64,000 bases of DNA from SEAL01 sp032153715 (GTDB lineage Bacteria; Patescibacteriota; Saccharimonadia; Saccharimonadales; Saccharimonadaceae): positions 1-64,000 of the forward strand of contig JALDYR010000004.1 of NCBI GenBank assembly GCA_032153715.1, read 5' to 3'. The notes under the pieces are model-generated. The model saw only the letters and a program-made list of their open reading frames with translations. It was not told the DNA's origin and did not search any database. Of this stretch, positions 26,627 through 35,471 are shown one piece after another. The first letter of the stretch is position 1. Every line of letters begins with the position of its first letter. The position numbers were made by a program, and so were the translations under genes.

Positions 26627-26643
26627 AAAGAAAAGGAGCAAAA

Positions 26644-29541
26644 ATGAAATTCAAAGCAAATACCCGACGCCGCGCCCTAGAGTACGAAAAAGCTCTTGTG
26701 CAGCAGTGGAAGAAAAACAAGACGTTTGAAAAATCAGTCGAGCAGCGACCGGTTGATAATTCATATGTGTTTTACGACGGCCCTCCGTTTATTACGGGTG
26801 TGCCACATCATGGAACGCTCCTTTCAAGTATCGTGAAAGATGTCGTGCCGCGTTACCAGACGATGAAAGGCAAGCGTGTTGAGCGCGTCTGGGGGTGGGA
26901 CTGTCACGGGCTGCCAGCGGAGAACTTCGTCGAGAAAAAACTTGGTATTACGACACGTCACGAGGTAGGGGAAAAGATTAGTCTGGCAGACTACATCACG
27001 ACAGCTCGCGAAAGTATGGTGCAGACAAGCGGTCTATGGGAAGATACGATTGATCGGATTGGCCGCTGGGTTGATTTCAAGGGTGCCTATAAAACCATGG
27101 ACAAAGAATACATGGAATCTGTCTGGTGGGCGTTTAAACAGCTGCATGAAAAAGGCAAAATCTATGAAGGCGAAAAGGTGCTGATGTATGACACGCAGTG
27201 GGCGACGCCGCTTTCAAAGGCGGAAGTTACCATGGATGCCGGCGCATATCAGGATGTAACAGATCCAAGTGTCTATGTGAAGTTTAAGCTCGCCGGCACT
27301 GGTCTAGAGAAGTGGGCGACTGAAAAAAAGAATGTACCAGTCTATCTGCTGGCATGGACAACGACGCCGTGGACACTACCGGGCAATACGGCATTGGCTG
27401 TAAACCCCAGCGTAGAGTATGCAGAAGTAGAGCTGGGCGGTGAACTTTTCATTCTTGCAAAGGAGCTGCTCGACAAGGTGCTAACTGACGCGAAGCACAA
27501 TGTTCTCGACTATCAACTTATTCAAATACTTGATGGCAGTGAGCTTGTTGGCGCGGCATATGAACCGCTCTTTGACGATCGTGGCAAAAATGCACACAAG
27601 ATTTGGGCGGCCGACTACGTCACGACTGAATCGGGTACGGGAATTGTTCACCTTGCACCAGCCTACGGCGAAGAGGATTTTGAGCTAGCGCGCAAGAAAG
27701 AAATCCCTGTTGTTCATGTGCTTGATGAGTTTGGTAAATATACCGAAACAGAATGGGTAGGTGAGGACGTCTGGCAAATTAACAAGACGATTGCCAAGGC
27801 GCTTCACGAACGTGGTACAGTTTGGAAAATTGATTATATCCGTCACGAATATCCACACAATCCACGCACCGGCCACCGTCTGATGTATCGTGCACATCCA
27901 AGCTGGTTCTTTGATGTTGATGGTCAGCGCACGGAGATGCTGGAGCAGAACACTGAACATGTTAACTGGTTCCCTGAACATATCAAGCACGGTCGCTTTG
28001 AAAAGACTGTCCTGACAGCGCCCGACTGGAACCTGAGTCGTGATCGTTTCTGGGCAACGGCAATGCCGGTTTGGAAGGGTGTGGACGCCAACGGTAAGGA
28101 GCATATTAAAGTTATCGGTAGCTATGCAGAACTTAAAGAGCTCAGTGGCGTCGAGCTCGACGACTACCATCGCCCATGGGTTGATGACATTACTTTTACA
28201 ATTGATGACGTAGAGTATAGTCGTATCGATAAAGTAATCGACGGCTGGTTTGAAAGTGGCAGTATGCCATTTGCGCAGTTCCATTATCCGTTTGAGAATG
28301 TCGAAAAATTTGAACAAAACTTTCCGGGTGATTTTATCGTCGAATACGTTGGACAGGTGCGTGCCTGGTTCTATTATGTACACGCAGTCAATGTTGGCTT
28401 GTTTGGTCATAATGCTTTCAAGAATGTTATCGTCACCGGAACGGTTGCCGGTAATGATGGCCGCAAGATGAGCAAGAGTCTGGGTAACTTTACTGATCCA
28501 AATGAATTAATGGATAAGTTTAGTGCCGATAGTCTGCGCTTCTTGCTACTGCAGAGCCCACTGCTCAATGGTGAGGACTTCGCCTTGCTTGATAAGGATG
28601 TGAATGATATTGCACGCAAGCTCAGTATGGTCTGGAATATGTATGACTTCTTCACCATGTATGCTGAAGTTGATGGCTGGGAATTTAAGGGTGATATGAG
28701 CGACCCGTCATCATCACTGGAAAACTCACTTGATCAATGGATTACGAGCCGTGTTCATCAATTAACGCAGGAGGTTGAAAAACACATGGATGTATATGAT
28801 ATTCCAAGTGCTATGAAGCCAATTCTGCCATTTATTGAAGATGCTAGTAACTGGTACGTGCGTCGTTCGCGCCGTCGCTTCTGGAAGTCGGGTGATGACA
28901 CAGATAAGAATAATGCATACCGCACATTGCACTATGTTTTAGTGCAGCTATCGCAGGTGCTCGCACCGTTTACGCCGTTTCTCGCCGAAGAGTTGTATCA
29001 AAAACTCACGGGTGGGGAGAGTGTTCATCTTCTGGATTGGCCAAAGGTCGGCCATGTTAATGAACTGGTCGTCGGGGATATGGAAACAGTTCGCGACTAT
29101 GTTAACCAGGCCTTGAGTCTACGCGCCAAAGAGCGTATGAAAATTCGTCAGCCGCTCGCAAGTGTGACTGTACCGAGTCTTGGTGAGTTCGTGAGTTTCG
29201 AGGATATTTTGACTGAAGAATTAAATGTCAAAAAAGTTGTTCAGGGTAAAGAATTAGCGCTTGATTTTACAATTACGCCAGAACTCAAACGTGAAGGCTT
29301 GATGCGCGAAGTGATTCGTCACGTTCAAAACGCCCGCAAGAATGCCGGCTTGAACGTTGACGACCGCATTGCGCTATCGCTGCAGTCAGCCGACGTGGAG
29401 GTGCGTGAAGCAACCGAGGAGCATGCGCGAACAATTGCCGATGAAACATTGGCGAATGAATTAACAGATCAACAATACAGTTACCGGACAACTGTCATGG
29501 TTGAGGGTGCTGAATTGGTCGTGTCGCTACAAAAAGCTTAG
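26644..29541 (+). CDS. ileS: Isoleucyl-tRNA synthetase, eukaryote/archaea-type
   Basis: 965 aa class I synthetase charging tRNA-Ile. The opening PPFITGVPHHGTLLSS is the HIGH region, here HHGT with Thr in place of the last His. WGWDCHGLPAE is the following conserved block, LAWTTTPWTLPGNTAL marks the CP1 editing domain, and GRKMSKSLGN is the KMSKS loop. The C-terminal part is anticodon-binding. The TGVPHHG type and the lack of a C-terminal zinc finger point to the IleRS2 group, which is often resistant to mupirocin. Expression is likely controlled by the T-box leader. Ribosome binding site AAAAGGAG. Confidence 0.95.
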   Translation: MKFKANTRRRALEYEKALVQQWKKNKTFEKSVEQRPVDNSYVFYDGPPFITGVPHHGTLLSSIVKDVVPRYQTMKGKRVERVWGWDCHGLPAENFVEKKLGITTRHEVGEKISLADYITTARESMVQTSGLWEDTIDRIGRWVDFKGAYKTMDKEYMESVWWAFKQLHEKGKIYEGEKVLMYDTQWATPLSKAEVTMDAGAYQDVTDPSVYVKFKLAGTGLEKWATEKKNVPVYLLAWTTTPWTLPGNTALAVNPSVEYAEVELGGELFILAKELLDKVLTDAKHNVLDYQLIQILDGSELVGAAYEPLFDDRGKNAHKIWAADYVTTESGTGIVHLAPAYGEEDFELARKKEIPVVHVLDEFGKYTETEWVGEDVWQINKTIAKALHERGTVWKIDYIRHEYPHNPRTGHRLMYRAHPSWFFDVDGQRTEMLEQNTEHVNWFPEHIKHGRFEKTVLTAPDWNLSRDRFWATAMPVWKGVDANGKEHIKVIGSYAELKELSGVELDDYHRPWVDDITFTIDDVEYSRIDKVIDGWFESGSMPFAQFHYPFENVEKFEQNFPGDFIVEYVGQVRAWFYYVHAVNVGLFGHNAFKNVIVTGTVAGNDGRKMSKSLGNFTDPNELMDKFSADSLRFLLLQSPLLNGEDFALLDKDVNDIARKLSMVWNMYDFFTMYAEVDGWEFKGDMSDPSSSLENSLDQWITSRVHQLTQEVEKHMDVYDIPSAMKPILPFIEDASNWYVRRSRRRFWKSGDDTDKNNAYRTLHYVLVQLSQVLAPFTPFLAEELYQKLTGGESVHLLDWPKVGHVNELVVGDMETVRDYVNQALSLRAKERMKIRQPLASVTVPSLGEFVSFEDILTEELNVKKVVQGKELALDFTITPELKREGLMREVIRHVQNARKNAGLNVDDRIALSLQSADVEVREATEEHARTIADETLANELTDQQYSYRTTVMVEGAELVVSLQKA

Positions 29542-29599
29542 TCTTAAAAAGTTTTGGGGTTATTGTAAACCCTCATGCTTACTTATATAGTAAAGGGTA

Positions 29600-30235
29600 A
29601 TGAAAAACTCGCGAGGCTTTACTATTGTCGAACTACTGATCGTTATCGTCGTCATTGGGATTTTGGCAAGTATTACTGTTGTTGCTTTTAACGGGGTTCA
29701 GCAGCGAGCGCGCGTCTCCAAAATACAATCTGATATTAATGGTGTCAATAAATTAATACAGGCGTACAATGCCGAAAAGGGGTATTACCCGGTCACGACC
29801 ACGGGAACAATTGGCTATAATACTGCCGCTCCGGCTTTGACTGACGCGAACTGTCAGCCATCCGGAACGAAGACCGCCCAATGGGTGCCGGATCTCGCGT
29901 CGGCGTTGCCGCAGAGCGATCAAAGTATGAAAGGTGTAGGGGGTGGTACTGGTTGCTATACCTATATTAGTAATGGAACGGACTATCTGCTAAGTGCTTG
30001 GAACATGCTCCCTGAACCACAAACGTCGGTTATGTATCGCCGAGTAGGGTTTCGAGAACATATATTTTACCGTGTAAACCCCGACCCAAATGCTAATCAG
30101 CTGTACTATTGTAATTACTCGGCAATGGGTGGCATGTCATCAGGGTCATACGTGGTGGCAAATGACTATTACAAACGTTCATATACGTTCAGTAATGTAA
30201 CCACCTGCGGCGAGACGCCTCCGCTTGGTGCATAA
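29600..30235 (+). CDS. Type IV pilin-like protein, copy 2
   Basis: 211 aa. RG|FTIVELLIVIVVIGILASI is the prepilin peptidase site and N-terminal helix. The variable C-terminal domain has cysteines in DANCQPSG, GTGCYTY, YYCNYS and TTCGET, so disulfides are likely. The leader peptide (MKNSRG) differs from the WAKQ leader of the other four copies. TATAGT (29586-29591) ends 8 nt before the ATG, so it is probably leaderless and monocistronic. Confidence 0.85.
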   Translation: MKNSRGFTIVELLIVIVVIGILASITVVAFNGVQQRARVSKIQSDINGVNKLIQAYNAEKGYYPVTTTGTIGYNTAAPALTDANCQPSGTKTAQWVPDLASALPQSDQSMKGVGGGTGCYTYISNGTDYLLSAWNMLPEPQTSVMYRRVGFREHIFYRVNPDPNANQLYYCNYSAMGGMSSGSYVVANDYYKRSYTFSNVTTCGETPPLGA

Positions 30236-30319
30236 TTTTAATATTCAAGCATGTTAAAAATATCATAGCTTTTAGTCTGGGTATCGGTGTACTCTAATAT
30301 CGTAAATAGGAGGTGAGCC

Positions 30320-30553
30320 GTGCCTTACAGTGATATTGACGAACTACCGGGTGGCGTTCAACACGTTCTGCCAAAACATGCACAGGACATTTACAAAGAG
30401 GCATTTAATAGCGCTTGGGATGAGTATAAAAATCCAGACAATCGTCGTGATGATATTGACCGTGAAGAGGTGGCGCATAAAGTTGCTTGGAATGCGGTCA
30501 AGATGAAGTATGAAAAAGGTGACGATGGCCATTGGCACCCAAAGGATGAGTAA
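30320..30553 (+). CDS. ChaB-family protein
   Basis: 77 aa. YSDIDELPGGVQHVLPKHAQ and VAHKVAWNAVKMKYEKGDDG match the ChaB fold, a small cytosolic protein once linked to cation transport in E. coli but of unclear function. The start is GTG after a strong GGAGGTG site. Confidence 0.88.
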   Translation: MPYSDIDELPGGVQHVLPKHAQDIYKEAFNSAWDEYKNPDNRRDDIDREEVAHKVAWNAVKMKYEKGDDGHWHPKDE

Positions 30554-30554
30554 T

Positions 30555-30583
30555 TAAAAAAGCCGCACTGTCATAGTGCGGCT
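30555..30583 (-). terminator. Terminator of the minus-strand 85-aa gene
   Basis: AGCCGCACT (30561-30569) pairs with AGTGCGGCT (30575-30583). The A run at 30555-30560 is a U run only for minus-strand transcripts. Confidence 0.8.
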
Positions 30584-30591
30584 AGCGCTAT

Positions 30592-30849
30592 TTAATGAAT
30601 GTACTGTTCATTAAATAGCGAGGGTTCCGTGACGGGGCTGATCGTTAGATCGCGCCACGTAATACGTTTACTAAGGGCGTAGCCGTAGAGTCCCTTAACA
30701 GCGTTGCCGTACCGTCGTCGTATGGCGATGCGGTTTTGTTCGATGCCATTTTTAGCACCGTTAATAATGGCTTCGTCAAAGGTTAACTCTACCTCCCATT
30801 GATTCACGCCCCGCTTATCTTTAAAGCAGACGGAATATGTGCGTTCCAT
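30592..30849 (-). CDS. Small protein of unknown function
   Basis: 85 aa, mixed alpha/beta, no recognised family. It begins MERTYSVCFKDKRGVNQWEV and has a basic middle (AIRRRYGNAVKG). A strong GGAGG ribosome binding site lies just upstream on the minus strand, and a dedicated terminator follows, so it is a real single-gene unit. Confidence 0.65.
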   Translation of the reverse strand: MERTYSVCFKDKRGVNQWEVELTFDEAIINGAKNGIEQNRIAIRRRYGNAVKGLYGYALSKRITWRDLTISPVTEPSLFNEQYIH

Positions 30850-30929
30850 GATTGCCTCCTTGAGGCTGGAGTGAATAGTAGCGTACTATGACACAATACA
30901 GTAAATAGGAAGGGGTATAAAGCAGCAGC

Positions 30930-31496
30930 ATGATAGAACTAGATTTTCTTCGGAATCCGGCATACGAAGTAGCACCTCGTTTACTAGGCTGTATTATCGA
31001 GCGTGACATTAACAGGGTGACGCTTCGTGGTCGGATTGTTGAAACTGAAGCGTACGACCAAACAGATATTGCTAGCCATAGTTATAACGGCGAGACGCCG
31101 CGAACGAAAGTGATGTTCGGCCCAGCGGGCTATCTATATGTCTATTTTACGTACGGCATGCACTATTGTTGCAATGTCGTAGTTGGTGACGAGGGGTATG
31201 GTGCCGCGGTGTTGATTCGTGCCGTCGAGCCACTTGATGGGCTAGATGCGATGGAGGAGCGACGACGTCGTTCGGGGATAGAATTAACCAATGGACCGGC
31301 GAAGTTCTGTCAGGCATTTGGCATCGGCAAGGAGCAAAACGGTACCAATCTGATGAGCGGGGCGGTTCGGCTGCTGCCCGGCGATGAATTGGGTGCTGAT
31401 GCGATTACGCAAACAACCCGCATTGGTATTTCACGAGGACAAGAGTTATTGTGGCGATTTTATGAAACTGGCAATAAGTTTGTATCAAAGTATTGA
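30930..31496 (+). CDS. 3-methyladenine DNA glycosylase (AAG/MPG family)
   Basis: 188 aa. RIVETEAYDQTDIASHSYNG holds the catalytic Glu of the AAG family, and FGPAGYLYVYFTYGMHYCCN is the family signature. It removes alkylated purines from DNA to start base excision repair. Size is typical. An AAGGGG site lies about 16 nt ahead of the ATG. Confidence 0.93.
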   Translation: MIELDFLRNPAYEVAPRLLGCIIERDINRVTLRGRIVETEAYDQTDIASHSYNGETPRTKVMFGPAGYLYVYFTYGMHYCCNVVVGDEGYGAAVLIRAVEPLDGLDAMEERRRRSGIELTNGPAKFCQAFGIGKEQNGTNLMSGAVRLLPGDELGADAITQTTRIGISRGQELLWRFYETGNKFVSKY

Positions 31497-31521
31497 CATT
31501 TTATCATGCTTGTGTTAATGT
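31493..31521 (+). promoter_or_regulatory. Promoter of the 69-aa gene
   Basis: TTGACA (31493-31498), 17-nt spacer, TAATGT (31516-31521). The -35 overlaps the AAG stop codon. Confidence 0.6.
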
Positions 31522-31545
31522 AAATAAAACGATTAAAAAACAAAC

Positions 31546-31755
31546 ATGAGTATATTTCACCACCAACATATCAGTTTCGAAACCGCCGATCCACTAGGGA
31601 ATGGGCTAGGTGATGAGATTGCTGCCGAGCAGCGAGAAGCAGATGCGATCCGAAGCTTGGACGATGTCAGTGCGGAAGAGCTGAATCAGAAATGGAATGT
31701 GATTGTCGAAGACATCAAAAAAGATCCAGAGTGGTTCGACTTTAGTAATGACTAA
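31546..31755 (+). CDS. Small acidic protein of unknown function
   Basis: 69 aa, acidic and helical, family not recognised; the end reads DIKKDPEWFDFSND. It has a near-consensus promoter, but no clear ribosome binding site: ATTAAAAAACAAAC precedes the ATG. It lies 30 nt upstream of the small metallopeptidase gene, which has its own -10. Confidence 0.55.
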   Translation: MSIFHHQHISFETADPLGNGLGDEIAAEQREADAIRSLDDVSAEELNQKWNVIVEDIKKDPEWFDFSND

Positions 31756-31785
31756 TTACTATAAGAAGTATAGTATAATAAAAGC

Positions 31786-32172
31786 ATGCAGGAATTATCT
31801 GATCAAGAATTTGATGCGTTAATTACGCGCGCAATGGATGAACTGCCGCAAGAGTATATTCGCGGTCTTGAAAATGTCGCAATTGTGATGGCTGATGAAC
31901 CGACGGACGAGCAGAAGGTAAAGATGCAACTTCGCGAGAATACGATCCTATTAGGTTTGTACGAAGGTATCCCGTTGACGCAGCGTGGTAATAATTACAC
32001 ATTTGTTTTGCCAGATAAAATTACTTTATTTAAGTATTCGATTTTAGCCGTTTCTCCAACGAAAGATACACTCTTTGAACAGATTAAGCGAACACTTTGG
32101 CATGAGATAGCGCACTACTACGGGCTGAACCATCAGCACATGCACGATTTGCAAAATCACCGCGAGCAGTAG
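31786..32172 (+). CDS. Small intracellular zincin (metallopeptidase family)
   Basis: 128 aa. LWHEIAHYYGLNHQHMHDL is an HExxHxxGxxH-type zinc site near the C-terminus, as in the minimal bacterial zincins whose substrates are unknown. No signal peptide is present. TATAAT (31774-31779) ends 6 nt before the ATG, predicting a leaderless mRNA. Confidence 0.82.
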   Translation: MQELSDQEFDALITRAMDELPQEYIRGLENVAIVMADEPTDEQKVKMQLRENTILLGLYEGIPLTQRGNNYTFVLPDKITLFKYSILAVSPTKDTLFEQIKRTLWHEIAHYYGLNHQHMHDLQNHREQ

Positions 32173-32181
32173 CGGGTATCC

Positions 32182-32210
32182 TTGTAGCTCCCTGAGAGCA
32201 ATGCTAAACT
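32182..32210 (+). promoter_or_regulatory. Promoter of the surface protein gene
   Basis: TTGTAG (32182-32187), 17-nt spacer, TAAACT (32205-32210). The leader contains the 10-bp palindrome CCACATGTGG (32227-32236), a possible operator or hairpin. Confidence 0.5.
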
Positions 32211-32265
32211 AGTTGCAGAATAACGACCACATGTGGAGTGTGGTAAAAGGGGTAGAAAAAGTATA

Positions 32266-33642
32266 ATGACACGAGTCGCGCGGCGGACATCGCGAGTGGG
32301 AAAAGTAACGCTCTTCAGCGCAGTATTTGCATTGATGCTATCACTTGCGGGTATGAGCGCACCTGCTACGCACGCTGTGGACATGCCTGCGGCGCCAAGC
32401 TTGGTTGCGCCAACGAATGATGTTGTGGTTGGCGGCGCGACGCTTACTAATAGTTGGTCGGCAGTACCCGGCGCGGCAGAGTATGAATATCAGAGTTACC
32501 ACGACGCTGCTTTGACGCAAGTTCGCTGGACAGAGACAATTGGTGGGACATCAAAGACAGCAACAAATGTCGCAAATGCGGTTTTTTGGTGGCGGATGCG
32601 TGCGATTGATGCTAACAACGTTAAAGGTAGTTGGAGTGAATCGCGCAAAGTAACGGTAAATAATACTGTGACCAAAAAGCCGGTCATTACATCCCCAGCA
32701 AATGGTCAGTACTTTAAATCGCCAACGATAACAGCGACTTGGGACGCTGCAACGGGCTTGAACGGTGTTACAAAATATGAGGTTGAGTACGCGTACCTGC
32801 AAAATGACACACTAAAAATTGATCGCTATGATGCCGGTACAAAGCTTACCTGGGACCAGGCTTTGTCCGAAAACGTGCAAGTTGACTTTACGATTCGCGT
32901 TCGCGCGTATTATAGAGCGGTCAAGGGTGAATGGAGTGACCCTGTAGCCTATGTGTACGACAGCATAAAGCCAGAAGTGTTATCGATAACAAGTGCGCCA
33001 CACGAGGTCGAAGAAGGTGAACCAATTATGATTAGTGGGACAGCGAGTGCCGATGCGAGCACGTTTGAGTTGCTGTTTAGCAATGGTGACAGGGTAACTG
33101 GCGCAGTAAATGAGGGAGGTTGGTCGTCGACGTATAATGCGGCGACAATCGGAAATTATCTGGTAAACGCGACCGTAACTGATGTTGCTGGAAATGCGAG
33201 TGAAGCAACAAGTGCATCGCAAACGAGTTTCGGTGTGATTGCAAAGTCGGCGCCAGCCATAGAGGATGACGACGAGGCTCCAGCTGATGTTATTGTGCCA
33301 GGGGTGACAGATGATTCATTGTTGGCAACCGTTCCGACAGTGACTCCGACTCTTACTAATACATTTGCGCGAACGCTGTTTGGCACGCCGGTTGATGATT
33401 TAATTGACAGCGGCTCTAGTCAGGAGGCAAGCGTTGCGCCGGTAGGCCCAGCGGTTCTTGGCGCGGAAGATACGAAAAAGTCAGTTGTCGCCGCAGCGTC
33501 AAAGCCGGTAGAGGTAAGCGAAAGCGGCTGGAAGCTCTTTGGTATTGCGTGGTTTTGGTATGTGGTTGTCGCAGCCGGTGCTGGACTGCTATGGTGGTTA
33601 GTTGCGGTATTGCAGCGACGCGCGACTAGGTCAACACTTTAG
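32266..33642 (+). CDS. Surface protein with fibronectin/Ig-like domains and C-terminal anchor
   Basis: 458 aa from ATG 32266 (MTRVARRTSRVGKV), preceded by AAAAGGGGTAG. The N-terminal hydrophobic segment ending in ATHAVDMPAA is a signal peptide. Two fibronectin-type-III-like repeats follow (LVAPTNDVVVGGATLTNSWS and ITSPANGQYFKSPTITATWD). A bacterial Ig-like domain comes next (around VNATVTDVAGNASEATS). A Pro/Thr/Val-rich stalk leads to a transmembrane segment near residues 430-450 and a basic tail. No LPxTG motif. It is probably an adhesin or surface scaffold. Confidence 0.72.
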   Translation: MTRVARRTSRVGKVTLFSAVFALMLSLAGMSAPATHAVDMPAAPSLVAPTNDVVVGGATLTNSWSAVPGAAEYEYQSYHDAALTQVRWTETIGGTSKTATNVANAVFWWRMRAIDANNVKGSWSESRKVTVNNTVTKKPVITSPANGQYFKSPTITATWDAATGLNGVTKYEVEYAYLQNDTLKIDRYDAGTKLTWDQALSENVQVDFTIRVRAYYRAVKGEWSDPVAYVYDSIKPEVLSITSAPHEVEEGEPIMISGTASADASTFELLFSNGDRVTGAVNEGGWSSTYNAATIGNYLVNATVTDVAGNASEATSASQTSFGVIAKSAPAIEDDDEAPADVIVPGVTDDSLLATVPTVTPTLTNTFARTLFGTPVDDLIDSGSSQEASVAPVGPAVLGAEDTKKSVVAAASKPVEVSESGWKLFGIAWFWYVVVAAGAGLLWWLVAVLQRRATRSTL

Positions 33643-33666
33643 TAAAACAATCAACGAGAATGAGGT

Positions 33667-33695
33667 GCGAGCAGCTACGGGCTGCTCGCTTTTTT
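33667..33695 (+). terminator. Terminator after the surface protein gene
   Basis: GCGAGCAGC (33667-33675) and GCTGCTCGC (33681-33689) form a perfect stem with a TACGG loop, then six Ts. Confidence 0.92.
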
Positions 33696-33723
33696 GTTCC
33701 GAACATCGTACACTGTTAGTACA

Positions 33724-34611
33724 GTGACGAAAAAACAAACAAAAAACGTTTCGAATTTGAGTCGTCGCGTGCAGTGCCACGTGAAGCTTGCCGCCTGGCC
33801 GCATCGAGAAAATCAGTACCGGCCACATGCGGTAGGGCGCTACGGCATTGCAGTTTTTTTGATCCTGATTCTTGGCGTCTTTTTTGTTCATAACGCCGTG
33901 ACGACTGGTGATGTACTGGGGCGAAGAGCGGCAATTACGTCTGAAGGATTGCTTGCGTCGACAAATCAAGCTCGTGAAAAAGAAGGGCTTGCCGACTTGG
34001 TGCTTAATGAGCAGTTGAGTGAAGCAGCGTACGCCAAGGCACAGGATATGCTAAAGAACCAGTACTGGGCGCATGAGTCGCCAAGTGGTGTTCAGCCATG
34101 GAAATGGTTTGCGGATGCGAACTATAACTACAGTCAAGCGGGCGAAAACTTAGCGAGAAACTTTACTACGTCTAGCGAAGTGACGGCGGCATGGCTAGCG
34201 TCATCATCGCATCGTGAAAATGTCCTTGAATCAGCCTATCAGGATGTTGGCTTTGCAACTGTCGAGGGTGATATTAACGGAAGCGACACAACGATTGTTG
34301 TTGCGCTATACGGGGCGCCAGCGCGGGTCGGTACGGTTGCGGGCGAAACAAAGTTTAACAAATCGGCAGAGCAGACAGGCTTTGTTGCAAGTATTGGACG
34401 AAGCATCCAAACATTGCCTGCAACGGCAGTGGGTAGTTTGGTATTGGTCATCGTGGCGGCAGGGGTTGCACTCGTGACGCATGCGTATCGTCGGAAGTTA
34501 CCAAAGGTCTTGCAGAATAGCTGGTATCATCATCACGGCGCGTTCAAGGCGGTCGGTTTCCTGTCGATCGGTGTTATTATAGTTATTATGTATAGCGGAG
34601 GACAGATTTAG
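33724..34611 (+). CDS. Membrane-anchored CAP/SCP-domain protein
   Basis: 295 aa from GTG 33724, chosen because TACACT (33709-33714) ends 9 nt before it. An upstream in-frame ATG would lie at the terminator. One transmembrane helix lies near residues 42-58. The CAP domain follows: STNQAREKEGL, YWAHESPSGVQPWKWF, AGENLARNF and SSHRENVLESAYQDVGFAT carry the family His and Glu residues. A second transmembrane pair lies at the C-terminus. CAP proteins are extracytoplasmic with diverse roles. galU starts on the last base of its stop codon. Confidence 0.85.
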   Translation: MTKKQTKNVSNLSRRVQCHVKLAAWPHRENQYRPHAVGRYGIAVFLILILGVFFVHNAVTTGDVLGRRAAITSEGLLASTNQAREKEGLADLVLNEQLSEAAYAKAQDMLKNQYWAHESPSGVQPWKWFADANYNYSQAGENLARNFTTSSEVTAAWLASSSHRENVLESAYQDVGFATVEGDINGSDTTIVVALYGAPARVGTVAGETKFNKSAEQTGFVASIGRSIQTLPATAVGSLVLVIVAAGVALVTHAYRRKLPKVLQNSWYHHHGAFKAVGFLSIGVIIVIMYSGGQI

Positions 34612-35432
34612 TGGCAGTCACAAAAGCAATTATTCCAGTAGCAGGGTGGGGGACGCGCCGCCTGCCAATCACAAAAGCAATTGAAAAGTGTATGTTGCCA
34701 ATCGGTAATCGACCGCTCGTCGACTATATTGTTCGTGATTGTTTGCAGGCGGGCATTACCGATATCTACTTCGTTGTTAGTAAGGGAAGTACACAGCTGC
34801 AGCAATATTTTTCTGAAAATGAACAACTCAATCAGTACCTGACCTATAACGGCAAGCAAGACGCTCTTCAGATTGTTCAACCGCCGCAAAATGTTCAATT
34901 CCATTATGTCGAGCAAGATTCGAATCAAAAATACGGTACGGCAATCCCTGTCGGTCTTTGTGTGCCATTTTTACAAAAGGGCGAGTCTGTCGCGGTCATG
35001 ATGGGTGATGACTTTATTTATAATGCCGACGGTTCATCGGAAATGCTGCGGCTAAAGACGGCCACGCCAGAAAACGGCAACTCAATGCTTGCGGTTGAAA
35101 TCCCTCATGAAGAAGTGAGTAAGTACGGCGTGATTCAATTTCAGGAAGATACAGGGGCGTTTGAGCGCATTATTGAAAAGCCGCAGCCCGAACAGGCGCC
35201 GAGCAACTATATTAATGTCAGTAAATATATCCTTAACTATGATTTATTGACGCAAATCTATAACTATTGCAGTTTAGACGTGTCGGGCGAGTTCTTGCTG
35301 ACAGAGCCGATTAATCAGTATGTTCTGGCGGGTGGTTTGGTACAGGTGATTCCAGCTCAAGGACGATACCTTGATGGAGGTAATGTTCAGGGCTGGCTCC
35401 ATGCTAACAATGTGATTGTTGGCGGCAATTAG
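34611..35432 (+). CDS. galU: UTP-glucose-1-phosphate uridylyltransferase
   Basis: 273 aa nucleotidyltransferase making UDP-glucose. VAGWGTRRLPITKAIEKCML is the nucleotide-binding signature, MMGDDFIY the metal-binding Asp region, and FERIIEKPQPEQAPSN the sugar-binding block. The start is GTG with AGCGGAGGA upstream, and TAGTG joins it to the CAP gene. UDP-glucose feeds surface polysaccharides, which fits the LCP and surface genes around it. Confidence 0.93.
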   Translation: MAVTKAIIPVAGWGTRRLPITKAIEKCMLPIGNRPLVDYIVRDCLQAGITDIYFVVSKGSTQLQQYFSENEQLNQYLTYNGKQDALQIVQPPQNVQFHYVEQDSNQKYGTAIPVGLCVPFLQKGESVAVMMGDDFIYNADGSSEMLRLKTATPENGNSMLAVEIPHEEVSKYGVIQFQEDTGAFERIIEKPQPEQAPSNYINVSKYILNYDLLTQIYNYCSLDVSGEFLLTEPINQYVLAGGLVQVIPAQGRYLDGGNVQGWLHANNVIVGGN

Positions 35433-35471
35433 CAGTATACTATTGTAATTATTGCAAATAAATGATATATT

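Noticed and set aside
27685..28410. 241-codon minus-strand frame within ileS
   Set aside because: Antisense to the conserved IleRS core; no promoter or ribosome binding site.
32227..32236. CCACATGTGG as a transcription-factor operator
   Set aside because: A single 10-bp palindrome in a leader is not enough evidence; noted only within the promoter entry.
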